A stretch of DNA of 64,000 nt from NCBI RefSeq assembly GCF_000725495.1, contig NZ_JNZD01000004.1:124001-188000 (forward strand), in the 5' to 3' direction. Position 1 is the stretch's first letter. Each line of letters begins with the position of its first letter. Made by a program: the position numbers and the translations under genes. Positions 1-7,026 of this stretch are shown one piece after another. The notes beneath the pieces are model-generated. The model made no database searches and was not told the DNA's origin. It was given only the letters and a program-made list of their open reading frames with translations. The stretch comes from Streptomyces aureus. Lineage in GTDB: Bacteria; Actinomycetota; Actinomycetes; Streptomycetales; Streptomycetaceae.

Positions 1-2
1 GC

Positions 3-245
3 ACGGCGCTCAGCGGGGTCGGCCCGCAGGAGACCGGATCGGCCGCGGGCCTGCTCAACGCCGTGCAGCAGCTGGGCGGCACGCTCGGCGTGGCGGTGAT
101 GGGCGGCATCTATCTGGGGGCGAGCGGCGACGCACGCACCGCCGCCCAGCACGCGCTGGGGGCGGCCTCGGTGATCCTGGCCGCCGCGGCGGTGTCCGCC
201 ACGGTCATGACAGCGCGCCGCCCCACATACCCGGCCACCCCCTGA
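3..245 (+). CDS. MFS drug exporter, C-terminal fragment (partial at window start)
   Basis: The reading frame is open from the first bases to a TGA at 243-245, so the 5' part lies outside the window. The visible part, about 80 residues, reads TGSAAGLLNAVQQLGGTLG followed by two hydrophobic helices. This resembles the last part of 14-TM EmrB/QacA-type (DHA2) major facilitator exporters, where a Gly-rich AxGLxNxxxQLGG motif precedes the final helices. The likely role is proton-driven export of a drug or metabolite across the cytoplasmic membrane. The substrate cannot be told from a fragment. The tail is short and cytoplasmic (RRPTYPATP). Confidence 0.8.
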   Translation, partial: TALSGVGPQETGSAAGLLNAVQQLGGTLGVAVMGGIYLGASGDARTAAQHALGAASVILAAAAVSATVMTARRPTYPATP

Positions 246-618
246 CCACGTTCCCGGACGGCCTCCCGACGGCCCCACGCGACGAGGGTCCGCCGCCGTC
301 CCCGAGCCCTCTACGACGGCGGGCCGCCCCGCGACCGCCGGAGCGACGGGTCGGCCCCATCCGTCAACCAGCCGGGAAACGGACGGCGGGTCCGTCACCG
401 GTCCCAGCCGCAACCGGCCGGGAGACGGATGGCGCGCCGGTCACGGGTCGCCGGCCTCAACCTGCCAGGAACGCGCAGGCATTCCGCCCCGAGCAGACCC
501 GCGGGACCGAACGGGCATTCCGACCCGAGCAGACCCCCGGGGGGCCCCCGCGAACCCGCCCGCGGCCCGGCGGGGCCCAGGCACTCGGACCCCGCTCGAA
601 CCCCGCTCGGGTTCCCGC
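246..618. other. 373-nt intergenic stretch between convergent genes, with a direct repeat
   Basis: No convincing gene is seen; the open frames here are G+C artefacts. It holds a near-perfect 22-nt direct repeat (479-500 and 515-536, one mismatch, 36-nt period) and a looser duplication at about 369-405 and 415-452. The flanking genes converge, so it should contain a terminator, but I see no dominant hairpin. Confidence 0.5.
479..536. repeat. 22-nt direct repeat, two copies
   Basis: Copies at 479-500 and 515-536 share gcattccg and cgagcagaccc and differ at one base. The 36-nt period is a multiple of three, but no coding frame is supported here. The function is unknown. Confidence 0.6.
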
Positions 619-1131
619 TCACGCCTTCGCGCGTCGCGGCAGCCGCCAGTTCGGACGTACGAAGTGGCAGGTGTAGCCGTCGGGGTAACGCTGGAGGTAG
701 TCCTGGTGCTCCGGCTCCGCCTCCCAGAACGGGCCCGCCGGGACGACCTCGGTCACGACCTTCCCGGGCCACAGCCCGGACGCGTCGACATCCGCGATGG
801 TGTCCTCCGCGACCCGCTTCTGCTCGTCGTCGACGTAGAAGATGGCGGACCGGTAGCTGAGACCGATGTCGTTGCCCTGCCGGTTCGCCGTCGACGGGTC
901 GTGGATCTGGAAGAAGTACTCCAGGATCGTCCGGTAGTCGGTCTTCGCGGGATCGAAGGTGATCTCGATCGCCTCGGCATGCGTGCCGTGGTTGCGGTAC
1001 GTCGCATTGGGCACGTCCCCACCGCTGTACCCCACCCGCGTGTCCAGAACACCCGGGAACGTCCTGATCAGTTCCTGCATGCCCCAGAAGCAGCCGCCGG
1101 CCAGCAGCGCCTTCTCCTCGTTCCGGCTCAT
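619..1131 (-). CDS. msrA: Peptide methionine sulfoxide reductase MsrA
   Basis: MsrA reduces methionine-S-sulfoxide in proteins, normally using thioredoxin as reductant, and acts in the cytosol as an oxidative-damage repair enzyme. The 170-residue product starts [20 protein letters not shown] and carries the GCFWG motif with the catalytic cysteine near residue 14. It also has the family's YSGG, YRSAIFY and [12 protein letters not shown] blocks. The start at 1131 is chosen because AGAAGG lies about 8 nt upstream; longer frames reach back into non-coding sequence. It is convergent with the MFS fragment and has no operon partner. Length and motifs fit the single-domain enzyme without a fused MsrB. 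Confidence 0.95.
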   Translation of the reverse strand: MSRNEEKALLAGGCFWGMQELIRTFPGVLDTRVGYSGGDVPNATYRNHGTHAEAIEITFDPAKTDYRTILEYFFQIHDPSTANRQGNDIGLSYRSAIFYVDDEQKRVAEDTIADVDASGLWPGKVVTEVVPAGPFWEAEPEHQDYLQRYPDGYTCHFVRPNWRLPRRAKA

Positions 1132-1449
1132 CGCACGCACCCTTCTTCTAGTACTCGTCGAACTCGCACGGGCACCGCTCCACGCGCCGCCGCCGGTCCG
1201 TCCGCCCCGCCCCTCACGGCGGCGTGGCACCGCTCAGCACAAGGCTCGAAGGGGCACTCGAAATTCCCGTTCCGGCACCCGGGACATGACGGGGACCCGG
1301 ACCCGGCGGAACGGCCCGGCGCGGGGTCCGGACGGAGATCGATAACGATCGCGCAAGTTTCAACCAAGTTCGCCGTGAGAATTTGCTATCGCTACCAGGA
1401 AAAGGGCTCAATGTCCTTCGTATGTCAGCGGTAAAGGGATAGGGAGCGG
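1132..1449. other. Divergent promoter region of msrA and the MHYT gene
   Basis: No gene is seen. The stretch at about 1345-1435 is clearly richer in A and T than its surroundings (gcaagtttcaaccaagttc, gagaatttgctatcgctacc) and probably carries the promoter of the MHYT gene. I could not fix -35/-10 boxes with confidence. Confidence 0.4.
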
Positions 1450-2427
1450 ATGAACGGCACGATCGACGGCTTCAGCTACGGGCTGGTCACACCGGTGGCC
1501 GCCTACGTCATGGCCTGTGTGGGCTCGGCGTTGGGGCTGCGCTGTGTGGTGCGGACGGTGCACCACGAGCCCGGGTGGAGGCTGGGCTGGCTGGCCCTGG
1601 GAGCGAGCGCCCTGGGCTGTGGCATCTGGACGATGCACTTCATCGCCATGACGGGCTTCTCCGTCGCGGAGACGCCCATCACCTACGACATCCCGCTGAC
1701 CGTGCTCAGCCTCGCCGTGGCGATCGTGGTGGTCTCCGCCGGCGTCTTCATCGTCGGACACCGGGGTGCCACGCGGGCGGCCCTCACCGTGGGCGGCTCC
1801 ATCACCGGCCTCGGCGTCGCGATGATGCACTACCTCGGCATGTTCGCCATGCAGCTCAACGGGGAACTCCACTACAACGTCCTCACGGTCACCCTGTCCG
1901 TGATCATCGCCCTCGTCGCGGCGACCGCCGCACTGTGGGCCGCCGTCTCCGTGCGGGGCTTCCTCCCGACGCTCGGCGCCAGCCTCGTGATGGGCCTGGC
2001 CGTCACCGGCATGCACTACACGGGCATGGCCGCGGTGAGCGTCCACCTGCACAACACCATCCACAGCACCGTCGAGTCCGCGGCCGGCGGCCAGGAGGGC
2101 ACCTCCCTCCTGCTGCCGATGCTCCTCGGCCCGATCATCTTCCTCATCATCGCCGCGGCCATCGTCATGTTCGACCCGGTCCTGATCCTGGGCGACGGCA
2201 ACGGGAGCAAGAAGTCCACGGGGCGCTCCAAGGTCGTCGCACGCGGAAACACGATGCCCGTGCACGTGGCCGGCAACCAGGACTCCTCGGCCCTGTCGCA
2301 CACCACCCCGCAGGGGGGCCAGTGGGCCTCGACGGCGCCCCAGTGGCCCGCCGCCGAGGAGCGCGCGCCCCAGTACGGGGAGCCGGGCGCCGGCGCCTCC
2401 TACGGAGCCCGGTACGAAGGGGAGTAA
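1450..2427 (+). CDS. MHYT-domain integral membrane sensor protein
   Basis: The 325-residue protein is an MHYT membrane sensor with about seven transmembrane helices in the first 245 residues. The three family motifs are visible: MHFI at 62-65, MHYL at 126-129 and MHYT at 188-191, each at the end of a helix. In the family these His/Met residues are proposed to bind a metal (copper), possibly to sense oxygen, CO or NO. Here there is no GGDEF, EAL or kinase output; the last 80 residues are a hydrophilic Gln/Ala/Pro tail ending YGARYEGE. Start 1450 follows AGGGAG at a good distance. The signalling partner is unknown. Confidence 0.9.
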   Translation: MNGTIDGFSYGLVTPVAAYVMACVGSALGLRCVVRTVHHEPGWRLGWLALGASALGCGIWTMHFIAMTGFSVAETPITYDIPLTVLSLAVAIVVVSAGVFIVGHRGATRAALTVGGSITGLGVAMMHYLGMFAMQLNGELHYNVLTVTLSVIIALVAATAALWAAVSVRGFLPTLGASLVMGLAVTGMHYTGMAAVSVHLHNTIHSTVESAAGGQEGTSLLLPMLLGPIIFLIIAAAIVMFDPVLILGDGNGSKKSTGRSKVVARGNTMPVHVAGNQDSSALSHTTPQGGQWASTAPQWPAAEERAPQYGEPGAGASYGARYEGE

Positions 2428-2499
2428 CCCCTCACCCGACAACGGCCCGGCCGACGCGACCGAACTCGCGCTCGTGCCGGGCCTTCGTCATGTCCGGCG

Positions 2500-2560
2500 G
2501 ACGGCACGGCACGGCACGGCACGACACTCGGAACGGCACTCGGAACGATCTTCGTGCGGG
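2500..2560. repeat. Short tandem repeats upstream of the hydrolase gene
   Basis: A run of ggcac/ggcacggcac units is followed by repeats of actcggaacg(g). They lie just upstream of the candidate -10 of the hydrolase gene. They may be a slippage product; no function is visible. Confidence 0.45.
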
Positions 2561-2577
2561 CACCGACACCAAGCCCC

Positions 2578-2583
2578 TAGGGT
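2578..2583 (+). promoter_or_regulatory. Candidate -10 (TAGGGT) of a leaderless promoter for the hydrolase gene
   Basis: TAGGGT fits TANNNT and ends 7 nt before the ATG at 2591, with no Shine-Dalgarno sequence between. Transcription would start at or within 1-2 nt of the start codon. Confidence 0.5.
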
Positions 2584-2590
2584 GCCTGAC

Positions 2591-3406
2591 ATGACCTCCA
2601 TAGCCCTGCGCGGCACGACGCTCCACTACGACGACGCCGGCTCCCCGGCCGGGCTGCCCGTCCTGCTGATCCACGGGCACCCGTTCAACCGGACCCTGTG
2701 GGCCCCTCAGGCCGAGGCGCTCGTCGCCGCCGGCCACCGCGTCGTCACCCCGGACCTGCGCGGCTACGGCGACAGCGCGGTGGAGGACGGGCCCGTGTAC
2801 CTCTCCGACTTCGCCGACGACCTCGTCGCGCTCCTGGACCACCTGGACATCGAGCGGGCGGTGGTGGGCGGCGTGTCGATGGGCGGGCAGATCGCCATGG
2901 AGGTGCAGCGGGCCCACCCGGACCGCGTCCGCGCGCTCGTCCTGTCGGACACCTCCGCGCCGGCCGAGACGGACGAGGGCAAGGCCTTCCGCAACCGGCT
3001 GGCCGACCGTCTGCTGGCGGAGGGGATGGACGGCTACGCGGACGAGGTCATCGGCAGGATGCTGGCCGACTACAACGTGGCCGCGATGCCGGAGGTGGCC
3101 GGGCGGGTCCTCGCCATGATGCGCGCCACCGATCCCCGGGGTGCCGCGGCGGCCCTGCGCGGGCGGGCCGAACGTCCCGACTACAGGGACACGCTCGCCG
3201 CCGTGGAGTGCCCCGTGCTGATCGTGGTCGGCGCGGACGACGTCTACACGCCGGTCGCGGACGCCGAGGCCATGCGCGCGCTCGTCCCGCACGCGACCCT
3301 GACGGTCGTGGACGGCGCCGGCCACCTGCCCGGCGCCGAACAGCCCGGAAAGTTCAACGCCGAGCTCCTCGGCTTCCTCGCCGCCCGGGTGACCGGCCGC
3401 CCCTGA
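2591..3406 (+). CDS. Alpha/beta-fold hydrolase
   Basis: The 271-residue cytosolic protein has the alpha/beta hydrolase pattern. The oxyanion-loop HGHPFN is at 28-33, the nucleophile elbow GVSMG places Ser at 96, the acid is Asp in GADD at 216-217, and the catalytic His is in GAGH at 245. Family members with this layout include esterases, haloperoxidase-like and beta-ketoadipate enol-lactonase-like enzymes, so the substrate is open. I start at 2591 rather than the in-frame ATG at 2474, because the extra N-terminus is encoded by tandem repeats and because a -10-like TAGGGT sits 7 nt upstream of 2591. Confidence 0.88.
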   Translation: MTSIALRGTTLHYDDAGSPAGLPVLLIHGHPFNRTLWAPQAEALVAAGHRVVTPDLRGYGDSAVEDGPVYLSDFADDLVALLDHLDIERAVVGGVSMGGQIAMEVQRAHPDRVRALVLSDTSAPAETDEGKAFRNRLADRLLAEGMDGYADEVIGRMLADYNVAAMPEVAGRVLAMMRATDPRGAAAALRGRAERPDYRDTLAAVECPVLIVVGADDVYTPVADAEAMRALVPHATLTVVDGAGHLPGAEQPGKFNAELLGFLAARVTGRP

Positions 3407-3426
3407 GGGTCCGGGCCGGTCGTCGG

Positions 3427-3448
3427 CCGAGCCCCGCCGGGGGCTCGG
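3427..3448. terminator. Bidirectional hairpin terminator
   Basis: A perfect 9-bp stem (ccgagcccc / ggggctcgg) with a 4-nt loop lies between convergent genes. It has no U-tract, as is common in Streptomyces. Confidence 0.65.
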
Positions 3449-3454
3449 CGGGTC

Positions 3455-4063
3455 CTACGACGGGGTGTCCGCCGGAATCTCGAACCACATGGTCTTGCCG
3501 GTGGGGGTGCAGGTGCTGCCCCAGCTCTCGGCGAGCAGGTCGAGCAGCTCGGTCCCCCGGCCGCCCTCCGCGTCGGCGTCGGGCTCACGCCGTACGGGAC
3601 AGACGGGCTCCGTGTCCTCGACCTCGCACACCAGCATGTCGCCCCGAAGACAGAGATTGAGGCGCAGGGGGCCGCGGGTGTGGCGCAGCGCGTTGGTGAC
3701 CAGTTCGCTGACCAGGAGTTCCGCCGTCTCGGCCGGCTCCTCCAGATCCCACTCCTCCAGCTGTGCCGTCACCAGGCGGCGGGCACGGCGGGCCGAGGTC
3801 AGCTCCCGCGACAGCGGCCAGGAGGCTTCCCAGGGGGTGACCCGGGCGCGGGGGGCGTCGAAGGGACGGATGGGTTCGAGTACGCGCGACCACAGTGCCC
3901 GGTTCCGGGCGAGCCACGAGGTGGGTGCAGCCTCCACGGATATCTCGTTCTCCTGATCGCGTCTCGTGGCCTCCTCGTGCCCCGATCCCTCGGGCCGACG
4001 GTAGAGCCAGGCAAAGCGCCCCCGGCGAGGTGTCGCCAGGAGGTCGATGGCCCCAGGGGCCAT
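3455..4063 (-). CDS. ATP-binding protein, RsbW/SpoIIAB-like anti-sigma kinase family
   Basis: The 202-residue protein contains a C-terminal HATPase_c (GHKL) domain, with the N box in SELVTNALRHT at about 119-129 and the G1-like motif in GGRGTELL near 167-174. Streptomyces genomes hold many such stand-alone ATPases; some act as anti-sigma or anti-anti-sigma kinases, and most are uncharacterised. The first 80 residues are low in known motifs. Start 4063 is preferred because GAAGGGA lies 9 nt upstream; an ATG at 4099 is the alternative. No sigma or antagonist gene is adjacent, so its partner would be encoded elsewhere. Confidence 0.85.
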   Translation of the reverse strand: MAPGAIDLLATPRRGRFAWLYRRPEGSGHEEATRRDQENEISVEAAPTSWLARNRALWSRVLEPIRPFDAPRARVTPWEASWPLSRELTSARRARRLVTAQLEEWDLEEPAETAELLVSELVTNALRHTRGPLRLNLCLRGDMLVCEVEDTEPVCPVRREPDADAEGGRGTELLDLLAESWGSTCTPTGKTMWFEIPADTPS

Positions 4064-4190
4064 GGGAATCAGTCCCTTCTGCGCTGCCGGCGACCACACC
4101 GCTTGAGCGGCACGAACCCGTCGTCGTCGACCGGTCCGGACATTGTCAGGTCACGCGTTCACGTAACGCCCGTCACGATAACAAATATGC

Positions 4191-4208
4191 ATGTAGCGGT
4201 CGCTACGG
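4191..4208. promoter_or_regulatory. Candidate TetR operator, inverted repeat GTAGCG-GT-CGCTAC
   Basis: The perfect 6-bp arms (4193-4198 and 4201-4206) with a 2-nt centre lie in an A+T-rich patch about 100 nt upstream of the TetR gene. A -10-like stretch (gataacaaatat) overlaps its left side. Autoregulation by the TetR protein is an inference. Confidence 0.5.
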
Positions 4209-4303
4209 TAAAAATCCTTTCCAAGAGTACTCGCCACGACATATGGAATGTGTTCGGCATCACACCGCCACGACAGGGCCGCCCCGCGGCCCTCGGGAGC
4301 GCC

Positions 4304-4897
4304 ATGCCACGACCGCCCGACCAGGACAAACGACGTGAACTGACCGACCGGATCCGTGCGTACCTGGTGCGCCACGGCCTCGCCGGACTGTCCCTGCGTC
4401 CGCTCGCCCGGACGCTGGGCACGAGCGACCGCATGCTCCTGTACTACTTCGGGACCAAGGAGGCCATGGTCGCCGAGGCCCTCGCCCTGGACGAGCGCCG
4501 GCCGCTCAGGGGAGCCAGGGAGCTGCTCGACGCCCTCTCCCCCCGGACCCCGGCGGACGTCCGCCGCTTCATGGAGGAGATCTGGCGCCGGTTCGACGCC
4601 CCGGACCTGCGCCCCGCCCTTCCCCTGTATCTCGAGATCATGACCGCCGGTCTGATCGAGCCCGACCGGTACGGACCCCTGCTGCGTGACGTACTGACCG
4701 AGTGGACGGACCTGCTCTCCTCCGCCTTCCGGAACCTCGGCATGACCGACGTACGGGCCCGTACGGAGGCCACCCTCCTCGTCGACGCGACCTTCGGCCT
4801 GCTCGTCGCCTCCCTGACGGAAGGCGGCCGGGATCCCGCGGACACGGCGTTCGGCGTGCTCCTCGACCGGCTCGAACCCGGCTGGCACGCCACCTGA
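4304..4897 (+). CDS. TetR/AcrR family transcriptional regulator
   Basis: The 197-residue repressor has its helix-turn-helix at about 25-50 (LSLRPLARTLGTSDRMLLYYF), the typical TetR recognition helix ending in YYFGTKE. The C-terminal ligand domain is all-helical. Start 4304 follows GGGAG; longer in-frame extensions overlap the divergent ATPase gene and are not TetR-like. It stands alone between the ATPase gene (divergent) and the sigma/CAP gene (convergent), so its target is either its own promoter or the divergent gene. An inverted repeat upstream is a candidate operator. Confidence 0.88.
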   Translation: MPRPPDQDKRRELTDRIRAYLVRHGLAGLSLRPLARTLGTSDRMLLYYFGTKEAMVAEALALDERRPLRGARELLDALSPRTPADVRRFMEEIWRRFDAPDLRPALPLYLEIMTAGLIEPDRYGPLLRDVLTEWTDLLSSAFRNLGMTDVRARTEATLLVDATFGLLVASLTEGGRDPADTAFGVLLDRLEPGWHAT

Positions 4898-4972
4898 CGC
4901 GGGTCCGGGACCAGCGCTCGGCCGGCGCGCCGCCCGAGCGGCGCGCCCCGGCCCCTCAGGAGGCCCGCGACC

Positions 4973-6622
4973 TCACAGCTTCGCCCCGAAGTCCTGCGTC
5001 CACCAGGGGCCGCCCGACCCCTTGTGCACGCCCACCCCTATGTTCTTGAACGAGCAGTTGAGGATGTTCGCGCGGTGCCCCGGGCTGTTCATCCAGGAGT
5101 TCATCACCGCCGCCGGGGTCTGCTGGCCCATGGCTATGTTCTCGCCGTACGTGGACCAGTGGTAACCCGCGGCGGTGATGCGCTGGCCCGGGTCGGCGCC
5201 GTCGGGGTTGGTGTGCTCGAAGAAGTCGCGGGCTGCCATGTCGTCGGAGTGGGCCTGGGCCGCGTCCTCCAGCTGCGGGTCCTCGGTGACCGGGCCGCAG
5301 CCGGCGGCCGCCCGCTCCTTGTTCACCAGCGCGACCACCTGGGCCACCGTCGTCGTCGGGGCCGCCTGCGTCTGCGGCAGACCGGACACCTTCCGGGTCG
5401 GCGCGGCCGAGGACGCCGTGGCGGACTTGGTCGGCGCGGCGGCTCGCGGCGTCTTCGACGCCTTCGGCGTGGCCTTCTTCGAGGGGGAGGCCGACGGTGA
5501 CGCGGAGGGCGAAGCGGTGGCCGGGGCCGAGGTGGCGGAGGCGTCCGGTGCCGAGAGGTCCTTGACGGGGGCGCCGGCGGTCCGCGACGGAGCCGCCTCG
5601 TCGGTGCCCGAGCCGGGCCCGAGGTCGAAGTACCAGAAGCCGCCCGCCACGCAGACCGCCACGAGGGCTCCGCCCAGTGCCCGCCGCCGTGTCTTCCTGC
5701 GCCGGCGGGCCGCGCCGCGCGCGGCCGCCCGTCCCCCGGGTTCCGCGTGTCCGGCCCCCGACGAGCCCTCCGCCCGGTGCCCGGACGCTGCCTTCGCCCC
5801 GGACGCCGAGCCCGTGGCGGCCATCCCGCCGGAGGCGCTCCGCAGCGCCGCGGCCAGTCCCGGCGACACGGCGATCAGGGCCAGACCGGCCAGCAGTCCT
5901 TCCGCGGGCATGAGTCCGCTCCACAGTCCGGAGCAGCGGACGCAGTCGCGGGCGTGCCGGGCGATCCGCTTGCGCCACAACGCCGAGGGGCGGCCGTCCC
6001 AGGACGCGAGGACACCCCGCAGCTCCTCGCAGGCGGGGCGGGCCGCGAGCGCCCGTACCACCACCCGGGCCGTCTCCAACTGCGCCTTCATCCGCTGTAC
6101 TTGGACCGCCGTGTGCTGCGGCGACAGCTCCAGCGCCTCGGCCACCTCGGTCCGGGTCAGCTCGCCCGCGCACTCCAGCCACCACAAAGAGAGCACGCCC
6201 CGGTCGTCGGGTTCGAGCCAGCGGGTCGCCAGCGCGGTCTCCCGCCGCTGTCCTGAGAGCTGGAGCCGCACCATGGTCAGGTCCACGAAGTCGGCGCCGG
6301 GGTCGGCCAGGTCCTCCGCCTCCTCGACGCCGTCCGGGGCCTGCTGCCGGTCCCGCCAGTGCGCCCGCACCTGGTTCATCGCGATCGCCACCAGCCAGGA
6401 GCGGAAGCTCTCCGGCGTCCGCAGGCCCTCCAGGCCGTCCAGGGCGCGGAGCATGGTGTTCTGCACGACGTCGTCGACGTCGACCGAGCCGTTCAGCGCG
6501 CGCCCGACGATGTTGTAGACCAAGGGGAGATAGGCGCTCACCAGGGCGTCCTGAGCCGCCGGGTCGCCCGCCCGGGCGGCCGTCACCAGGTCCGTCGGCT
6601 CGACCGCGTGCTGTCTCCTCAT
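4973..6622 (-). CDS. ECF sigma factor - zinc finger - TM - extracellular CAP domain fusion
   Basis: This 549-residue protein joins parts rarely seen together. Residues 10-95 match sigma-70 region 2 (SAYLPLVYNIVGRALNG, VDDVVQNTMLRALDGL) and about 125-185 match region 4. Residues 223-230 (HARDCVRC, H-x3-C-x2-C) resemble the zinc finger of anti-sigma factors. A basic stretch (ARRRRKTRRR) precedes one TM helix at about 315-332, then a Ser/Pro/Ala/Lys-rich linker to 420. Residues 425-549 form a CAP/SCP-PR1 domain with HSDDMA, FFEHTNP, GENIAMG and HRANIL. Sigma would face the cytosol and CAP the outside. Start 6622 follows AGGGA. The frame is continuous, so it is not two genes. What the CAP domain senses or does is unknown. 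Confidence 0.88.
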   Translation of the reverse strand: MRRQHAVEPTDLVTAARAGDPAAQDALVSAYLPLVYNIVGRALNGSVDVDDVVQNTMLRALDGLEGLRTPESFRSWLVAIAMNQVRAHWRDRQQAPDGVEEAEDLADPGADFVDLTMVRLQLSGQRRETALATRWLEPDDRGVLSLWWLECAGELTRTEVAEALELSPQHTAVQVQRMKAQLETARVVVRALAARPACEELRGVLASWDGRPSALWRKRIARHARDCVRCSGLWSGLMPAEGLLAGLALIAVSPGLAAALRSASGGMAATGSASGAKAASGHRAEGSSGAGHAEPGGRAAARGAARRRRKTRRRALGGALVAVCVAGGFWYFDLGPGSGTDEAAPSRTAGAPVKDLSAPDASATSAPATASPSASPSASPSKKATPKASKTPRAAAPTKSATASSAAPTRKVSGLPQTQAAPTTTVAQVVALVNKERAAAGCGPVTEDPQLEDAAQAHSDDMAARDFFEHTNPDGADPGQRITAAGYHWSTYGENIAMGQQTPAAVMNSWMNSPGHRANILNCSFKNIGVGVHKGSGGPWWTQDFGAKL

Positions 6623-6828
6623 GAAAACTTCCCTGTCCTCGACTCCGAACGATGCTGCCGTTGCCTGGGAGACCGCCCGCGGAACCTCGAATAACAGTTC
6701 TTCGGAGACTCGTTGCGCAGATGCTTCCCACACCGGGGCGCCGATGGCAAGGAAGAAGGTCACATCGAGGCGGCCCGGCAGCCGCGCCGGCCGGCCCCGT
6801 ACACGCGCACGGCGGCCCGCGAACAACC

Positions 6829-6855
6829 GGGGTCGGGGTCGGGGTCGGGGTCGGG
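6829..6855 (+). repeat. (GGGGTC)4 hexamer run, strong G-quadruplex motif
   Basis: Four GGGG tracts separated by TC, followed by a GGG, lie on the coding strand about 170 nt upstream of the helicase start. Two-nucleotide loops favour a very stable parallel G-quadruplex if single-stranded. It may be upstream of the promoter and so act only as DNA. Confidence 0.7.
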
Positions 6856-6929
6856 CCACCGTGCCGGCCGGCGCCCGGGGGTTGGACGGACCCTGCCGCC
6901 GCGCCGGTCGGCGACCGTGGGCCCGCTGG

Positions 6930-6935
6930 TAAAAT
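6930..6935 (+). promoter_or_regulatory. Candidate -10 (TAAAAT) for the DEAD-box helicase gene
   Basis: This is the only A+T-rich hexamer in the region and would give an mRNA leader of about 80 nt holding the hairpin at 6957-6988. No good -35 is visible. Confidence 0.4.
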
Positions 6936-7026
6936 GGGAGCAACGCTTCGAAGTCGCCGGGGCCCGTGCCGAGTGGCACGGGCCCCGGGGCGTTCCGGGC
7001 GTCAGACTGAGGAAGGTTCCCCATGA
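6934..7026 (+). CDS. Possible 30-codon leader peptide overlapping the helicase start
   Basis: An ATG at 6934 opens a 30-codon, Arg-rich frame (9 Arg) whose TGA at 7024-7026 overlaps the helicase ATG as ATGA. The hairpin at 6957-6988 lies inside it. There is no clear ribosome site, and TAAAAT at 6930-6935 could instead be the promoter, in which case the frame is not transcribed. Treat as a candidate only. Confidence 0.25.
   Translation: MGATLRSRRGPCRVARAPGRSGRQTEEGSP
6957..6988 (+). promoter_or_regulatory. 14-bp leader hairpin upstream of the helicase gene
   Basis: A perfect stem (ccggggcccgtgcc / ggcacgggccccgg) with loop GAGT ends 34 nt before the helicase ATG. Placed in the 5' leader it could act as an attenuator or as a structure unwound by the helicase itself, which would suit autoregulation. 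It could also terminate upstream transcription. Confidence 0.65.

Noticed and set aside
4956..6731. Minus-strand frame of 591 codons alongside the sigma/CAP gene
   Set aside because: It is a shifted frame over the same gene with Gly/Arg/Pro-rich, non-domain sequence typical of high G+C shadows.
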